This document shows positions 8,846 through 16,482 of a stretch of DNA of 64,000 nucleotides, piece by piece. Source of the DNA: Actinoallomurus iriomotensis. Lineage in GTDB: Bacteria; Actinomycetota; Actinomycetes; Streptosporangiales; Streptosporangiaceae. The position numbers and the translations under genes are program-made. The stretch's first letter is position 1, and every line of letters begins with the position of its first letter. Under the pieces are notes generated by a model. That model had not been told where the DNA came from and searched no databases. It saw only the letters and a program-made list of their open reading frames with translations. The stretch is from positions 1,017,898 to 1,081,897 of the forward strand of contig NZ_BSTJ01000001.1 of assembly GCF_030269445.1 (NCBI RefSeq), in the 5' to 3' direction.

Positions 8846-10323
8846 GCGCGTAGCGCCAGGGAGAGCTCGAGGCGCAGGTAGGACGAGTCGAGGCTGCGGC
8901 CCAGCACCCGTTCCACGGTGTCCATCCGGGCCCGCAGAGTGTGGCGGTGCACCCCCAGCGCCGCCGACGCCTCCCCCCATGATCCGTTGTGGTCGAGGAA
9001 CACCCGCAGCGACTCGGTCAGCGGGATCCCCCGGTCCCGCTCGACCCGCAGGAGGGGATGCAGCAGCCGGCGTACGAGGACTCCCGCGCCGACGTCGCCG
9101 CCCGGTGCCAGCAGCAGCGACACCCCGTCGAAGTCCTCGATCCGCGCCATCCGCCGGTCCTCCTGGGACCCGATGTGCGCCGCCTCCTCGGCCTGGCGGC
9201 GCGACGGCGCCAGCGCACCGGCGGTCGCGGGCGCGCCGACGCCGACCCATCCCGGCAGCGCGGCGCCGGCCAGGGCGGCGCACGCGGTGTCGGCGTCGGA
9301 GGCCAGCACCAGCACCCGCCGCCGCGCGTCGGTGGTGGCCACCGCGCGGGCGGCGCCCAGCGCGGCCCGGACCCGGTCCAGCAGCCCGTCGTCCCCGCTC
9401 TCCGGCAGGACCGCCATGACGATGAGGTCGTCGGGGTCCAGCCCCCACGAGCGGACGTGACGGGCCGCGGCGCCGGCGTCGAGACCGTCGCGCAGCAGTT
9501 CGTGCAGGATCGGCTCGTCCACGCGTGACGCGTGGGCCGCCGCGGTCCGGGCGTGCTCCAGCTCGTAGGTGACCAGCGAGGCGGCCGCCGCCACGACCGC
9601 CTGCTCGGGCCCCTCCAGAGCGTGGTCCCGGTACACCACGAGATGGCCGTGCTCGGCACCGCGCACCCCGAGCGCCTGCCCGACCAGCTGGCCCGACGGC
9701 TCCGACAGGGCCAGCGACCGGACTCCCGGTGCGCGACGCACCTCGGGCACCCGCGCCTCCACCTCGGCCGTCGCGGCCGCCGGTGAGACCGACAGCGGAC
9801 GGCCGTCCCCGCCGATGATCGCCGCCCACCCGCCGAGCGTCCGCGCCAGCACGGACGGCACACCGCGCACCGCCCCCTGTTCCAGCGCGGCCCGCGTGAG
9901 CAGATGGTGGGCGCGCAGGGCGCGCTGCAGGGTGGCCTGCCGCTCCTCGGCGATCCGGCCCGCGACGGCCTGCGAGATCGCGACGAACGGCGTCTCGTAC
10001 GGGACCTCGAGCACACAGATCGACGCGGCGTCCGCGGCGTCCCGCAACTCCGCGGGCACCTCGTCGAACGCGACGCCGACGGCCAGCCCGATGCCGGCGG
10101 CGTCGATCGCGACGAGCCTGCGGGTGAGATCGGCGAGCTCTCCCGGCGCCCGATGGCCCGCGGCGGTGGTGAGCAGCAGCGCTCCGGCCTCCAGCCAGGG
10201 AGTGGGGTCGCCGACCTCGCTGGAGTGCACCCAGCTGATCGCGCGGTCCAGGCCCGCCTCTCCGGCCACCACCCGCAGCCCCAGGTCGGCACGCGCGGCG
10301 AGCTGGCGAACCGTCAAAGGCAT
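8818..10323 (-). CDS. PucR-family transcriptional regulator
   Basis: This 501-aa regulator has the N-terminal purine-catabolism PucR domain (MPLTVRQLAARADLGLRVV, a VHSSEVGDPTPWLEAGALLLTT core), a central CdaR-like region, and the C-terminal PucR helix-turn-helix (SLRVFLDHNGSWGEASAALGVHRHTLRARM). PucR proteins usually activate nitrogen catabolism genes in response to the substrate. It converges on the SSS transporter and overlaps it by 28 bp at the 3' ends, so it is the natural regulator of the ureohydrolase-transporter pair. The start at 10323 matches the family N terminus; GGAAGG lies 12 nt upstream, slightly far. Confidence 0.88.
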   Translation of the reverse strand: MPLTVRQLAARADLGLRVVAGEAGLDRAISWVHSSEVGDPTPWLEAGALLLTTAAGHRAPGELADLTRRLVAIDAAGIGLAVGVAFDEVPAELRDAADAASICVLEVPYETPFVAISQAVAGRIAEERQATLQRALRAHHLLTRAALEQGAVRGVPSVLARTLGGWAAIIGGDGRPLSVSPAAATAEVEARVPEVRRAPGVRSLALSEPSGQLVGQALGVRGAEHGHLVVYRDHALEGPEQAVVAAAASLVTYELEHARTAAAHASRVDEPILHELLRDGLDAGAAARHVRSWGLDPDDLIVMAVLPESGDDGLLDRVRAALGAARAVATTDARRRVLVLASDADTACAALAGAALPGWVGVGAPATAGALAPSRRQAEEAAHIGSQEDRRMARIEDFDGVSLLLAPGGDVGAGVLVRRLLHPLLRVERDRGIPLTESLRVFLDHNGSWGEASAALGVHRHTLRARMDTVERVLGRSLDSSYLRLELSLALRAHSLATDAG

Positions 10324-10571
10324 GGCACATCCGATCCTTCCGTGTCCGGTGCGCCCCGCACGGCGGCCACAACCGGATCCCTGGATGCTATGCGACCTGA
10401 CCTGCGGCATCGCCCGGCGGCGTTTTATTCTGTACCGGTCGTATACCGACGGTGCCTAGAATCACGCGCCATTCCACAGTTGGAACATGAAAGCGAGATG
10501 GCGCGATAAACAGACCGGTAAGTCGCGGAACCGGCACCGCGAAGGACACACCGTACGCGGGGCAATGGCTC

Positions 10572-11213
10572 GTGGCAGGGCTCCTGCTCTCGATCCCCCT
10601 CGGCCTCGCCGCGCTGATCGTCGGCAATGAGGCGCCGGGCCTGGGGCTGTACGCCTACCTCGCGGGGGCGGTCGCGGTGCCGATGCTCGTGACCGCGCTG
10701 ATCGTGGCGGGCGGCAGGCTGCCGAAGGCGTACGGAACGACGACGCTCCGGCTCATCGGGATACCCGCCGCGATCGCGATGATCGTCTGCGGAGCGCTCG
10801 TCGTGGTGGCGCTCGAGTCCGTGGCGCTGCGGCACGAGAACGCCTACACCTGGGCGTACGGCCGTCCGGTGAGCATCCGGTTGCCGCGCACCTGCACCCG
10901 GCACAGCGGCTCGAACAGCTTCTACGCCACCTGTGACCACGTCACCTGGACGGTCGGCGGCCGAACGGTGCACGGCGGCCTGACGCTCTCACCGTTCGAG
11001 TACCGGGGCTCCTCCAGCGGCGTCGTCCAGGCACACGCGCTCGGCACGTCGGCGGTCACCCGCGACATGGCCAAGCGGGTCGGTCCCGAGGTCAGGCTCA
11101 CTCAGGTACCGGCGTGGATCGGCGTCGTCGGCCTGCTGGGCGAGGCCCTGCTGGTCCCGGCGTTCCTTCTCGGGGCACGGGCCCGCCGTCGGCGCCCGGC
11201 CGCGCGGCCATGA
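10572..11213 (+). CDS. Four-helix membrane protein with extracytoplasmic Cys-containing loop
   Basis: This protein of about 213 aa has three hydrophobic helices in its first 80 residues, a polar loop of about 100 residues (RLPRTCTRHSGSNSF.. CDHVTWTVGG) with two cysteines, and a last helix (WIGVVGLLGEALLVPAFLLG) before an Arg-rich tail. The loop probably lies outside. No family is recognised; the layout recalls DUF3592-like proteins. The start is uncertain: the GTG at 10572 is the only standard start codon in an open stretch from 10491, and a few polar codons upstream also read plausibly. Its stop overlaps the ATG of the SUKH-3 protein (ATGA), so the two are translationally coupled and may act together. 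Confidence 0.65.
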   Translation: MAGLLLSIPLGLAALIVGNEAPGLGLYAYLAGAVAVPMLVTALIVAGGRLPKAYGTTTLRLIGIPAAIAMIVCGALVVVALESVALRHENAYTWAYGRPVSIRLPRTCTRHSGSNSFYATCDHVTWTVGGRTVHGGLTLSPFEYRGSSSGVVQAHALGTSAVTRDMAKRVGPEVRLTQVPAWIGVVGLLGEALLVPAFLLGARARRRRPAARP

Positions 11214-12271
11214 GCGGCGAGCCGCCGGTGGAGCCCACCGGTCCACAGATCATCCGGGGACTCCGGTTCGCCAGGCCGATCAACGGGTTCGACGGCGACC
11301 GGCCGCTGCCCTGGCAGCCGCGGCCGTGGATCGAGGACGCCGCCGAGCGCGACCAGATCCTCGGCTACCTGCTCGGCGGCGCGGTCGTCCACGATCCGGA
11401 CACGTTCACGCGCGACCTGTTCGACCGGTCCCGCCCACCGCTCGTCCCCCTGTCCTTCCACACCGACGGGACCTGGATCTGGTCCGGCATCACCACCTAC
11501 CACCTCAGCGAGAATCGGCTCGCCCCGGAGCCGGACTTCCTGGCCCACATCGTCGCCCACCGCTACCGGTGCCCGGTCGTGGACGAAGACGTCCGGGAGA
11601 CGGCGAAGGCGGCCTTCCAGGACTGGCTCGACCTCCGGCGCCGCCGGCAGCGGGAGCGAGAGGAGTACGAGCGGGAACAGGAGAAGAACCGCCTGCGGGA
11701 ACAGACCCCGTTCACCCTGGTCCGCGGCGACCTGTCCAACGAGCCGCCGACCGTGCACCTGGACGAGGACCAGTTCGACGCGATGCTCGAAGGCCGGTAC
11801 CACCGCTTCTCCCAGCGGGTCGAGGATCATCTGGTCGCCGACGGCTGGATGCCCGGCCGCGACGCCGCCGCCCGCGTCGACCCCTGGCTGGAGGCGTTCT
11901 GCGCCCAGCGTGTCGCCGGCCGGCACCATGAGGTGTTCCCCGCGGCCCGCGCGGTCCTGCACGAGTTCGGACTGCTCGACATCGACCTCTTCGGCATCAC
12001 CGAGGACGGAGAGGTCATGAGGCCGCTGCACTTCTACCCGATGGACGTCCGGATCGACCCGTGGATCTTCGCCAGGATCAGCCACCACCTGGGGATGCGG
12101 ATGTTCCCGATCGCGCAGACCATCAATGAGTATCACTGGCTCGTCATGGACGAGGCCGGACGCGTGTACCGCCACCACGAGGAACACGGCTGGCAACTGC
12201 TGGGAGACGACATCGACGCGACCCTCGAACTGCTCATTCACGGCCGGTCCCCCACGCCCCTCCGTTTCTGA
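11210..12271 (+). CDS. SUKH-3-like immunity-family protein
   Basis: This 353-aa protein has a C-terminal half (about residues 205-345) matching the SUKH-3 fold: GWMPGRDAA, W.EAF, AARAVLHEFGLLDID, PLHFYP, HHLGMRMFPIA, YHWLVMDEAGRVYRHH and WQLLGDDID in the expected order. SUKH proteins neutralise polymorphic toxins in contact-dependent or secreted systems, though many stand alone. The N-terminal half (1-140) is a separate domain with TWIWSGITTYHL that may be a second SUKH-related unit, followed by a charged coiled coil of about 30 residues (RRRRQREREEYEREQEKNRL). No toxin gene is adjacent; the partner is the coupled membrane protein just upstream. Confidence 0.75.
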   Translation: MSGEPPVEPTGPQIIRGLRFARPINGFDGDRPLPWQPRPWIEDAAERDQILGYLLGGAVVHDPDTFTRDLFDRSRPPLVPLSFHTDGTWIWSGITTYHLSENRLAPEPDFLAHIVAHRYRCPVVDEDVRETAKAAFQDWLDLRRRRQREREEYEREQEKNRLREQTPFTLVRGDLSNEPPTVHLDEDQFDAMLEGRYHRFSQRVEDHLVADGWMPGRDAAARVDPWLEAFCAQRVAGRHHEVFPAARAVLHEFGLLDIDLFGITEDGEVMRPLHFYPMDVRIDPWIFARISHHLGMRMFPIAQTINEYHWLVMDEAGRVYRHHEEHGWQLLGDDIDATLELLIHGRSPTPLRF

Positions 12272-12357
12272 ACCGGTCCGGTGTCGATATCGCCGATGGC
12301 CGTTCGTGTAGGGGGTGACGGGGCCGCGGCAGAGCGGCCCGCGGAAGGGAGCAGACC

Positions 12358-12942
12358 ATGCGTTCGATCACGGCCACGATGTTCGTCGCCCTCGACGGCG
12401 TGGTTCAGGGACTAGGCCGCCCGGACGAGGACACCAGCGGAGGCTTCGCCCACGGCGGCTGGGGCCCGCGGTACAACGACGAGGTGATGGGCCGGGAACT
12501 GGCCGAGGGCATGGCCAGGCCGGGAGACATGCTGTTCGGCCGCTCGACCTGGCAGGACTTCACCACCGCGTGGGCACGTGCGACCGACGGCAACCCGTTC
12601 ACCGCGCACCTGAACGCGGCCACGAAGTACGTCGTGTCCAGAACGCTGGAGGACGCGGACGCCTGGCAGAACTCGATCCTGCTGCGCGGCGAGGCCGTCG
12701 ACACGGTGGCCGAACTGAAGGCCCGGCCGGGCGGCGATCTGTCGATCAACGGCAGCGCGTCGCTGGTCCGGAGCCTGCACGCCGCCGGTCTGATCGACCG
12801 TTACACGCTGCTGATCCACCCGCTGACCCTCGGCGACGGCAAGCGCCTGTTCGACGGCCCCGCCCCGCTGACCGAGTTCGAGCTCACCCGGAGCGTCACG
12901 ACCACCAAGGGCGTGATCATCGCCCACTACTCCCGACGCTGA
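12358..12942 (+). CDS. DHFR/RibD-fold reductase family protein
   Basis: This 194-aa protein has the dihydrofolate reductase-like fold of the RibD C-terminal family: MRSITATMFVALDGVVQ at the N terminus, MLFGRSTWQDF, KYVVSRTLED, DLSINGSASLVRSL (nucleotide-binding Gly region) and LIHPLTLGDGKRLF. These are NADPH-dependent reductases of unknown substrate, common in actinomycetes. GGGAG lies 8 nt before the ATG. A 7-bp GC hairpin (12321-12340) sits in the leader just upstream. A perfect 16-bp terminator hairpin follows the stop. Confidence 0.88.
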   Translation: MRSITATMFVALDGVVQGLGRPDEDTSGGFAHGGWGPRYNDEVMGRELAEGMARPGDMLFGRSTWQDFTTAWARATDGNPFTAHLNAATKYVVSRTLEDADAWQNSILLRGEAVDTVAELKARPGGDLSINGSASLVRSLHAAGLIDRYTLLIHPLTLGDGKRLFDGPAPLTEFELTRSVTTTKGVIIAHYSRR

Positions 12943-12961
12943 CGGGGCCGCCGAACGGAAC

Positions 12962-12995
12962 CTCCTGTGCGGCAGGGAGCCCTGCCGCACAGGAG
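12962..12995. terminator. Bidirectional hairpin terminator
   Basis: A perfect 16-bp inverted repeat (CTCCTGTGCGGCAGGG, 2-nt gap, CCCTGCCGCACAGGAG) sits between the convergent reductase gene ending at 12942 and the secreted-protein gene ending at 13004. Confidence 0.8.
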
Positions 12996-13003
12996 TCCGT
13001 CGA

Positions 13004-14425
13004 TCAGTCCTGCTTCGCCGTGGCCGTGGCCGGCGAACAGGGCGGCGTGCCGAAGGCCACGCCGTCGATGAAGTTGCCGATGTTCGGGGCCCCGCCGGTG
13101 GCCGACACCGATTCGAAGGAGAATCGGGTGGTGGTCTGTCCCGGCGGGACGACGTAGACGCCGGTGTAGTGGCGCCAGGCGGTGTTGCCGTCGGAGATGT
13201 CCGGAGACGAGGCCCCGGTCGGGGTCTGTGCCACGGTGGAGCCCGGTGCGCCGATGAGCACCCGCATGACGTCGGTGCCCAGGCGGCCTCGGTGGTACAG
13301 CGACCAGGTCAGCCGTGTTCCCGGCACCGTGGGCAGATCCTGGTAGAGCGTGGAGACCTGGCTGGCGTTGAGTTCGGCGAACTGCTGTCCGTCGGCCGAC
13401 GGGACTCCGTACGCGCCGTTCCGCCAGAACTCCAGTTTGTGGTCGGTGGCGGTGGTGTGCCAGCCGACGCCGGGGTTGGTGGAGGCATCGTCGATGTTCC
13501 AGTCGACCGAGGCCACCGGCGGGGCCTCGAAGCTGCCGTTGGCCAGGTTGATCGGCGTGTCGGTGCAGGTGACGTCGACGGTGACCTTGGCGGTACTGCT
13601 TCCGCAGGCGGTGTCGATGGTGTAGTCGAACGTGTCGGTGCCGACGAAGCCCGGCGCGGGTGTGTAGACGACGTTGCCGCCGGAGATCGTCGCGGTGCCG
13701 GCCGCGGGCTTGGTGACACTGCTGATCGTCGGCGCGTTCGCGGTGTCGTTGGCCAGAACGGGCACGCTGACGGCCTTGCCCTGGGTGGTGGCGGTGTCGT
13801 CGACGGCGTTCGTGGGCGAGATGGACTGCCCGCTCACGATCGTGATCGGTGGAGCGGCCGTGTTGTTCCCGAGCTGGCCCGGAGCGGAATTGTTACTCCA
13901 GATCCCCACCGGCCGGATGGTCATGGTCCGCCCGACGGTGCCCTGCTTGACCCGGAAGGTGATGACCTGCGCGGGCGCGTCGGCCTTGCCGCCCGGCGAG
14001 GAGACCGTCAGGGTCGTGCCGCTGATGGTTCCGCCCCCGGACTGGCCCACGACGTCGGCGTAGGCCAGCAGTGACGACAGGTCCCACGTGGTGCGGTACT
14101 GAGAGACCACCAGCGGCCACTGGGTCGTACGGTGTGCCAGCGTGAGGCTGAAGGTGCCGCCCGGCGCGATCTGCCCGCCCCACAGGGAGGGGGAGGTGGT
14201 GACCGAGACCGACCCGCTGCCCAGCCGCCAGCCGACGAGGTTCTTCCAGTAGTAGTCGACCGGGTAGGCCGCCTGTCCCGGCCGTACGCAGGGCCCGGAG
14301 AGGGTCCGGGCGACGGCCTGCCGCGCGCCGGCGTGCGCGTCGGTGCCGGCCGCCACCTGCGTTCCCCCTGCGGCCAGCAGCGCACCGGCCAGTACGGCGA
14401 ACGCGGACCTGGATCGTTGTGACAT
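13004..14425 (-). CDS. Secreted protein with Ig-like/cadherin-like and C-terminal jelly-roll-type domains
   Basis: This 473-aa exported protein has a signal peptide ([19 protein letters not shown]) and a mature N-terminal region with a DUF11-like b-rich domain (about 45-200). Next is a bacterial cadherin-like/Ig-17 domain starting at [23 protein letters not shown] (about 208-285), with the hallmark [19 protein letters not shown]. The C-terminal region of about 170 residues starts [11 protein letters not shown], like the DUF642/CBM-type domains of surface proteins, and ends near [10 protein letters not shown]. It is presumably a wall-associated or secreted carbohydrate-binding protein. No LPXTG anchor is visible. 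Confidence 0.82.
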   Translation of the reverse strand: MSQRSRSAFAVLAGALLAAGGTQVAAGTDAHAGARQAVARTLSGPCVRPGQAAYPVDYYWKNLVGWRLGSGSVSVTTSPSLWGGQIAPGGTFSLTLAHRTTQWPLVVSQYRTTWDLSSLLAYADVVGQSGGGTISGTTLTVSSPGGKADAPAQVITFRVKQGTVGRTMTIRPVGIWSNNSAPGQLGNNTAAPPITIVSGQSISPTNAVDDTATTQGKAVSVPVLANDTANAPTISSVTKPAAGTATISGGNVVYTPAPGFVGTDTFDYTIDTACGSSTAKVTVDVTCTDTPINLANGSFEAPPVASVDWNIDDASTNPGVGWHTTATDHKLEFWRNGAYGVPSADGQQFAELNASQVSTLYQDLPTVPGTRLTWSLYHRGRLGTDVMRVLIGAPGSTVAQTPTGASSPDISDGNTAWRHYTGVYVVPPGQTTTRFSFESVSATGGAPNIGNFIDGVAFGTPPCSPATATAKQD

Positions 14426-14538
14426 GAGTGCTGAACTCCCGCTCTGTCGTGAGGATGTCCTCGTAGATCGACTTCACGGGGGACGTTACTTTACGCATTC
14501 GATTGACCACGTTAAGTGATCACCGTGTCGCGGTGTCC

Positions 14539-15378
14539 TCACGGACGCCAGATCACGACGCGGACCTCTCGTGTCCGCTCGGAGAACCGGCCGCCGTCCG
14601 ACGCCCGCGTCAGCAGCCGACGCAGGTCCGCCTCGAAGGCCGGCAGTTCGGCGGCGAACAGGTGCGGCGTCGAACCGGAGAGCGAGAACACCGCCGAGAC
14701 GATGTCGTCGACTCCCCGCTCCACCACCCGGCCACCGCCGACCTCGATCCGGGCCGGGCCGGTGAAGCCGGCCCGGCTCATGATCTCTTCTTCGCCGGCG
14801 CGGGTTCCGGTGGGCAACACCCCCCGCCCGGCGCGGCGAACCGGCCCCAGGTACCGGGCGACCAGTTCGTCGATGCGGTCCCAGGGCGGACGCGGGTGCG
14901 GCAGCGGATCCTCGCCCGGCACGCCTCGGTGGGTGGTGGCCTGGACATGGACCCAGGCACCGGCCGGGTCGAGCAGGTCGCGGACCCGGCGGGCGACGAG
15001 GGCCTGATCCATCCAGTGGAACGACTGGGCGAACGTGACCACCCGGAAGGTCCCGAGCCCGGCGGGCAGATCCTCGGCACGCAGTCGCCGCCACCGGACA
15101 TTGGCGACGCCGGCCTCGCCGGCCCGGCGAGACGCCTCGGCGATCATGCCGCGGTCCGCGTCGACGCCGACCGCCTCCTCGAACATGCCCGCGAGCAGCA
15201 GCGTCAACGACCCGGGCCCGCAGCCGACGTCCAGCAGCCGGCCGCGGCCGTCGAGACCGAGTTCCTCGCCGATGGCGCCGGCGAGGCCGGGCGGGTACGG
15301 CATCCGGCCGACGGCGTAATGCGGCGCGCTGTCGGCGTAGAGCGTTTCGTCCCACTGCCATTCCCAGTCCCCGGCCAC
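14539..15378 (-). CDS. Class I SAM-dependent methyltransferase
   Basis: This 279-aa protein contains the methyltransferase core: LLDVGCGPGSLTLLLA (motif I), AVGVDADRGMI, RAEDLP and FRVVTFAQSFHWMD, the last being typical of the methyltransferase-11 group acting on small molecules. The N-terminal YADSAPHYAVGRMPYPPGL resembles UbiE-like family members. The GTG start lies 16 nt after the stop of the upstream gene on the same strand and has no good ribosome site, so translation may be coupled to it. Confidence 0.87.
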   Translation of the reverse strand: MAGDWEWQWDETLYADSAPHYAVGRMPYPPGLAGAIGEELGLDGRGRLLDVGCGPGSLTLLLAGMFEEAVGVDADRGMIAEASRRAGEAGVANVRWRRLRAEDLPAGLGTFRVVTFAQSFHWMDQALVARRVRDLLDPAGAWVHVQATTHRGVPGEDPLPHPRPPWDRIDELVARYLGPVRRAGRGVLPTGTRAGEEEIMSRAGFTGPARIEVGGGRVVERGVDDIVSAVFSLSGSTPHLFAAELPAFEADLRRLLTRASDGGRFSERTREVRVVIWRP

Positions 15379-15394
15379 CCGGGGATGTTAGCGA

Positions 15395-16249
15395 TCAGAC
15401 GCACACCTGCAACGGGTTCAGCACGGTGGCGAACTCGGCGCGGGCCCCGCTCAGCCCGGCGGCGAACGCGTGCAGGTGGAGCCAGCCCGCGCAGTAGTAC
15501 GCGCCACCGGCGATCGCGTCGAAGCCCACGCTGATTCGCCGGGACTGGCCCGTCCACTCCTGGATGCCGATGTAGTGCTGGTCGGCCAGGGTCAGGCCGG
15601 CGCCGCCGTGGTCGACCCACCGGTTCTCCCGCGCGCCCCAGACCGAGCCGTACATGCCGATGAACGCGTAGCCGTAGCCCGCCAGCAGGGTGAAGACATC
15701 GCACCCGGCATTGAAGAACCACTCGACGTTGAGCGTCGCCCGTCCCGAGACGGCGACATTGAACCAGCACCCGGAGCCCGTGATCTGTTCCTGCTCCCCG
15801 TCGATCACGGCGACGACCCGCGGGTGCAGCACCCGAGGTGTGGGCGTGCTGATCGCGGCCGGGTGGACGATGTGGGTCAGCTCGCGCGGATCCCAGGTGT
15901 TGCCCCACTGGTTGTACGGCCCGTTACCGGTCACGCAGCTGTTCGCTCGCGGCAGGACGGCGAGGGGCAGTCCCTCGACCAGGGTCTCCGACGGCGGTGG
16001 GCTGAGCGGCGCGGCGTCGGCGATCGACTTTTGGATCTGCTCCCGCGCGGAGGCGCCGGACTGCGCGTCGATGAGGCCGCCGGTCAGATCGACCGCGAGC
16101 TTGGCGTGGCTCCGCAGCTGGTCGAGCTTGTGCGTCGCGGCCGCCGCGATGTCCGCGTACCGCTGGCCGATCGCATCGCCCAGCTTATCGGCGATCTCCG
16201 GACCCCAAAGGTCGGCCGGCTCCAGTACTGGTTCCCAGATGTTGTCCAC
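15395..16249 (-). CDS. Hypothetical protein, no family recognised
   Basis: This 284-aa protein begins with a helical, charged N-terminal part (DKLGDAIGQRYADIAAAATHKLDQLRSHAKLAVDLTG). The b-rich remainder has five Cys (for example NSCVTGNG, GSGCWFNV, AGCDVFTL, YYCAGW, LQVCV). No signal peptide is seen. I chose the GTG at 16249 because GAGGAG lies exactly 6 nt before it; a GTG 39 nt upstream is possible but has no ribosome site. It is 16 nt upstream of the methyltransferase, probably cotranscribed. The Cys pattern and b-rich C-terminal half suggest a lectin-like or pore-forming fold, which I cannot confirm. Confidence 0.7.
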   Translation of the reverse strand: MDNIWEPVLEPADLWGPEIADKLGDAIGQRYADIAAAATHKLDQLRSHAKLAVDLTGGLIDAQSGASAREQIQKSIADAAPLSPPPSETLVEGLPLAVLPRANSCVTGNGPYNQWGNTWDPRELTHIVHPAAISTPTPRVLHPRVVAVIDGEQEQITGSGCWFNVAVSGRATLNVEWFFNAGCDVFTLLAGYGYAFIGMYGSVWGARENRWVDHGGAGLTLADQHYIGIQEWTGQSRRISVGFDAIAGGAYYCAGWLHLHAFAAGLSGARAEFATVLNPLQVCV

Positions 16250-16482
16250 GCGCCGCTCCTCGGCAGACCCGATATCGGATGAGACCACTTGCCCACAACA
16301 AAGGCGAATCCACCAGCCAATCGACCGGAACCGGACGTCGTAACCGTCGGCTTCGGATCACCTGCCCGTTCGGATGCCGCGCGCGGCAGAGGTCTACTCG
16401 GGCTGCTTCGCACCCCTTGACCGGTGATCGGGTGAACGGTGAAGGTCTGTTCGACTTCGCTTAGGTAAATCTGGGAGTGCCC

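Noticed and set aside
7382-10372. Very long minus-strand frame across the SSS transporter and PucR genes
   Set aside because: It spans two clear genes on opposite strands and is made of low-complexity Arg/Ala/Gly/Asp sequence; a shadow frame.
10420-10460. ACCGGTCGTATACCGACGGT as a PucR operator
   Set aside because: The dyad is imperfect and I have no second site or family consensus to support it.
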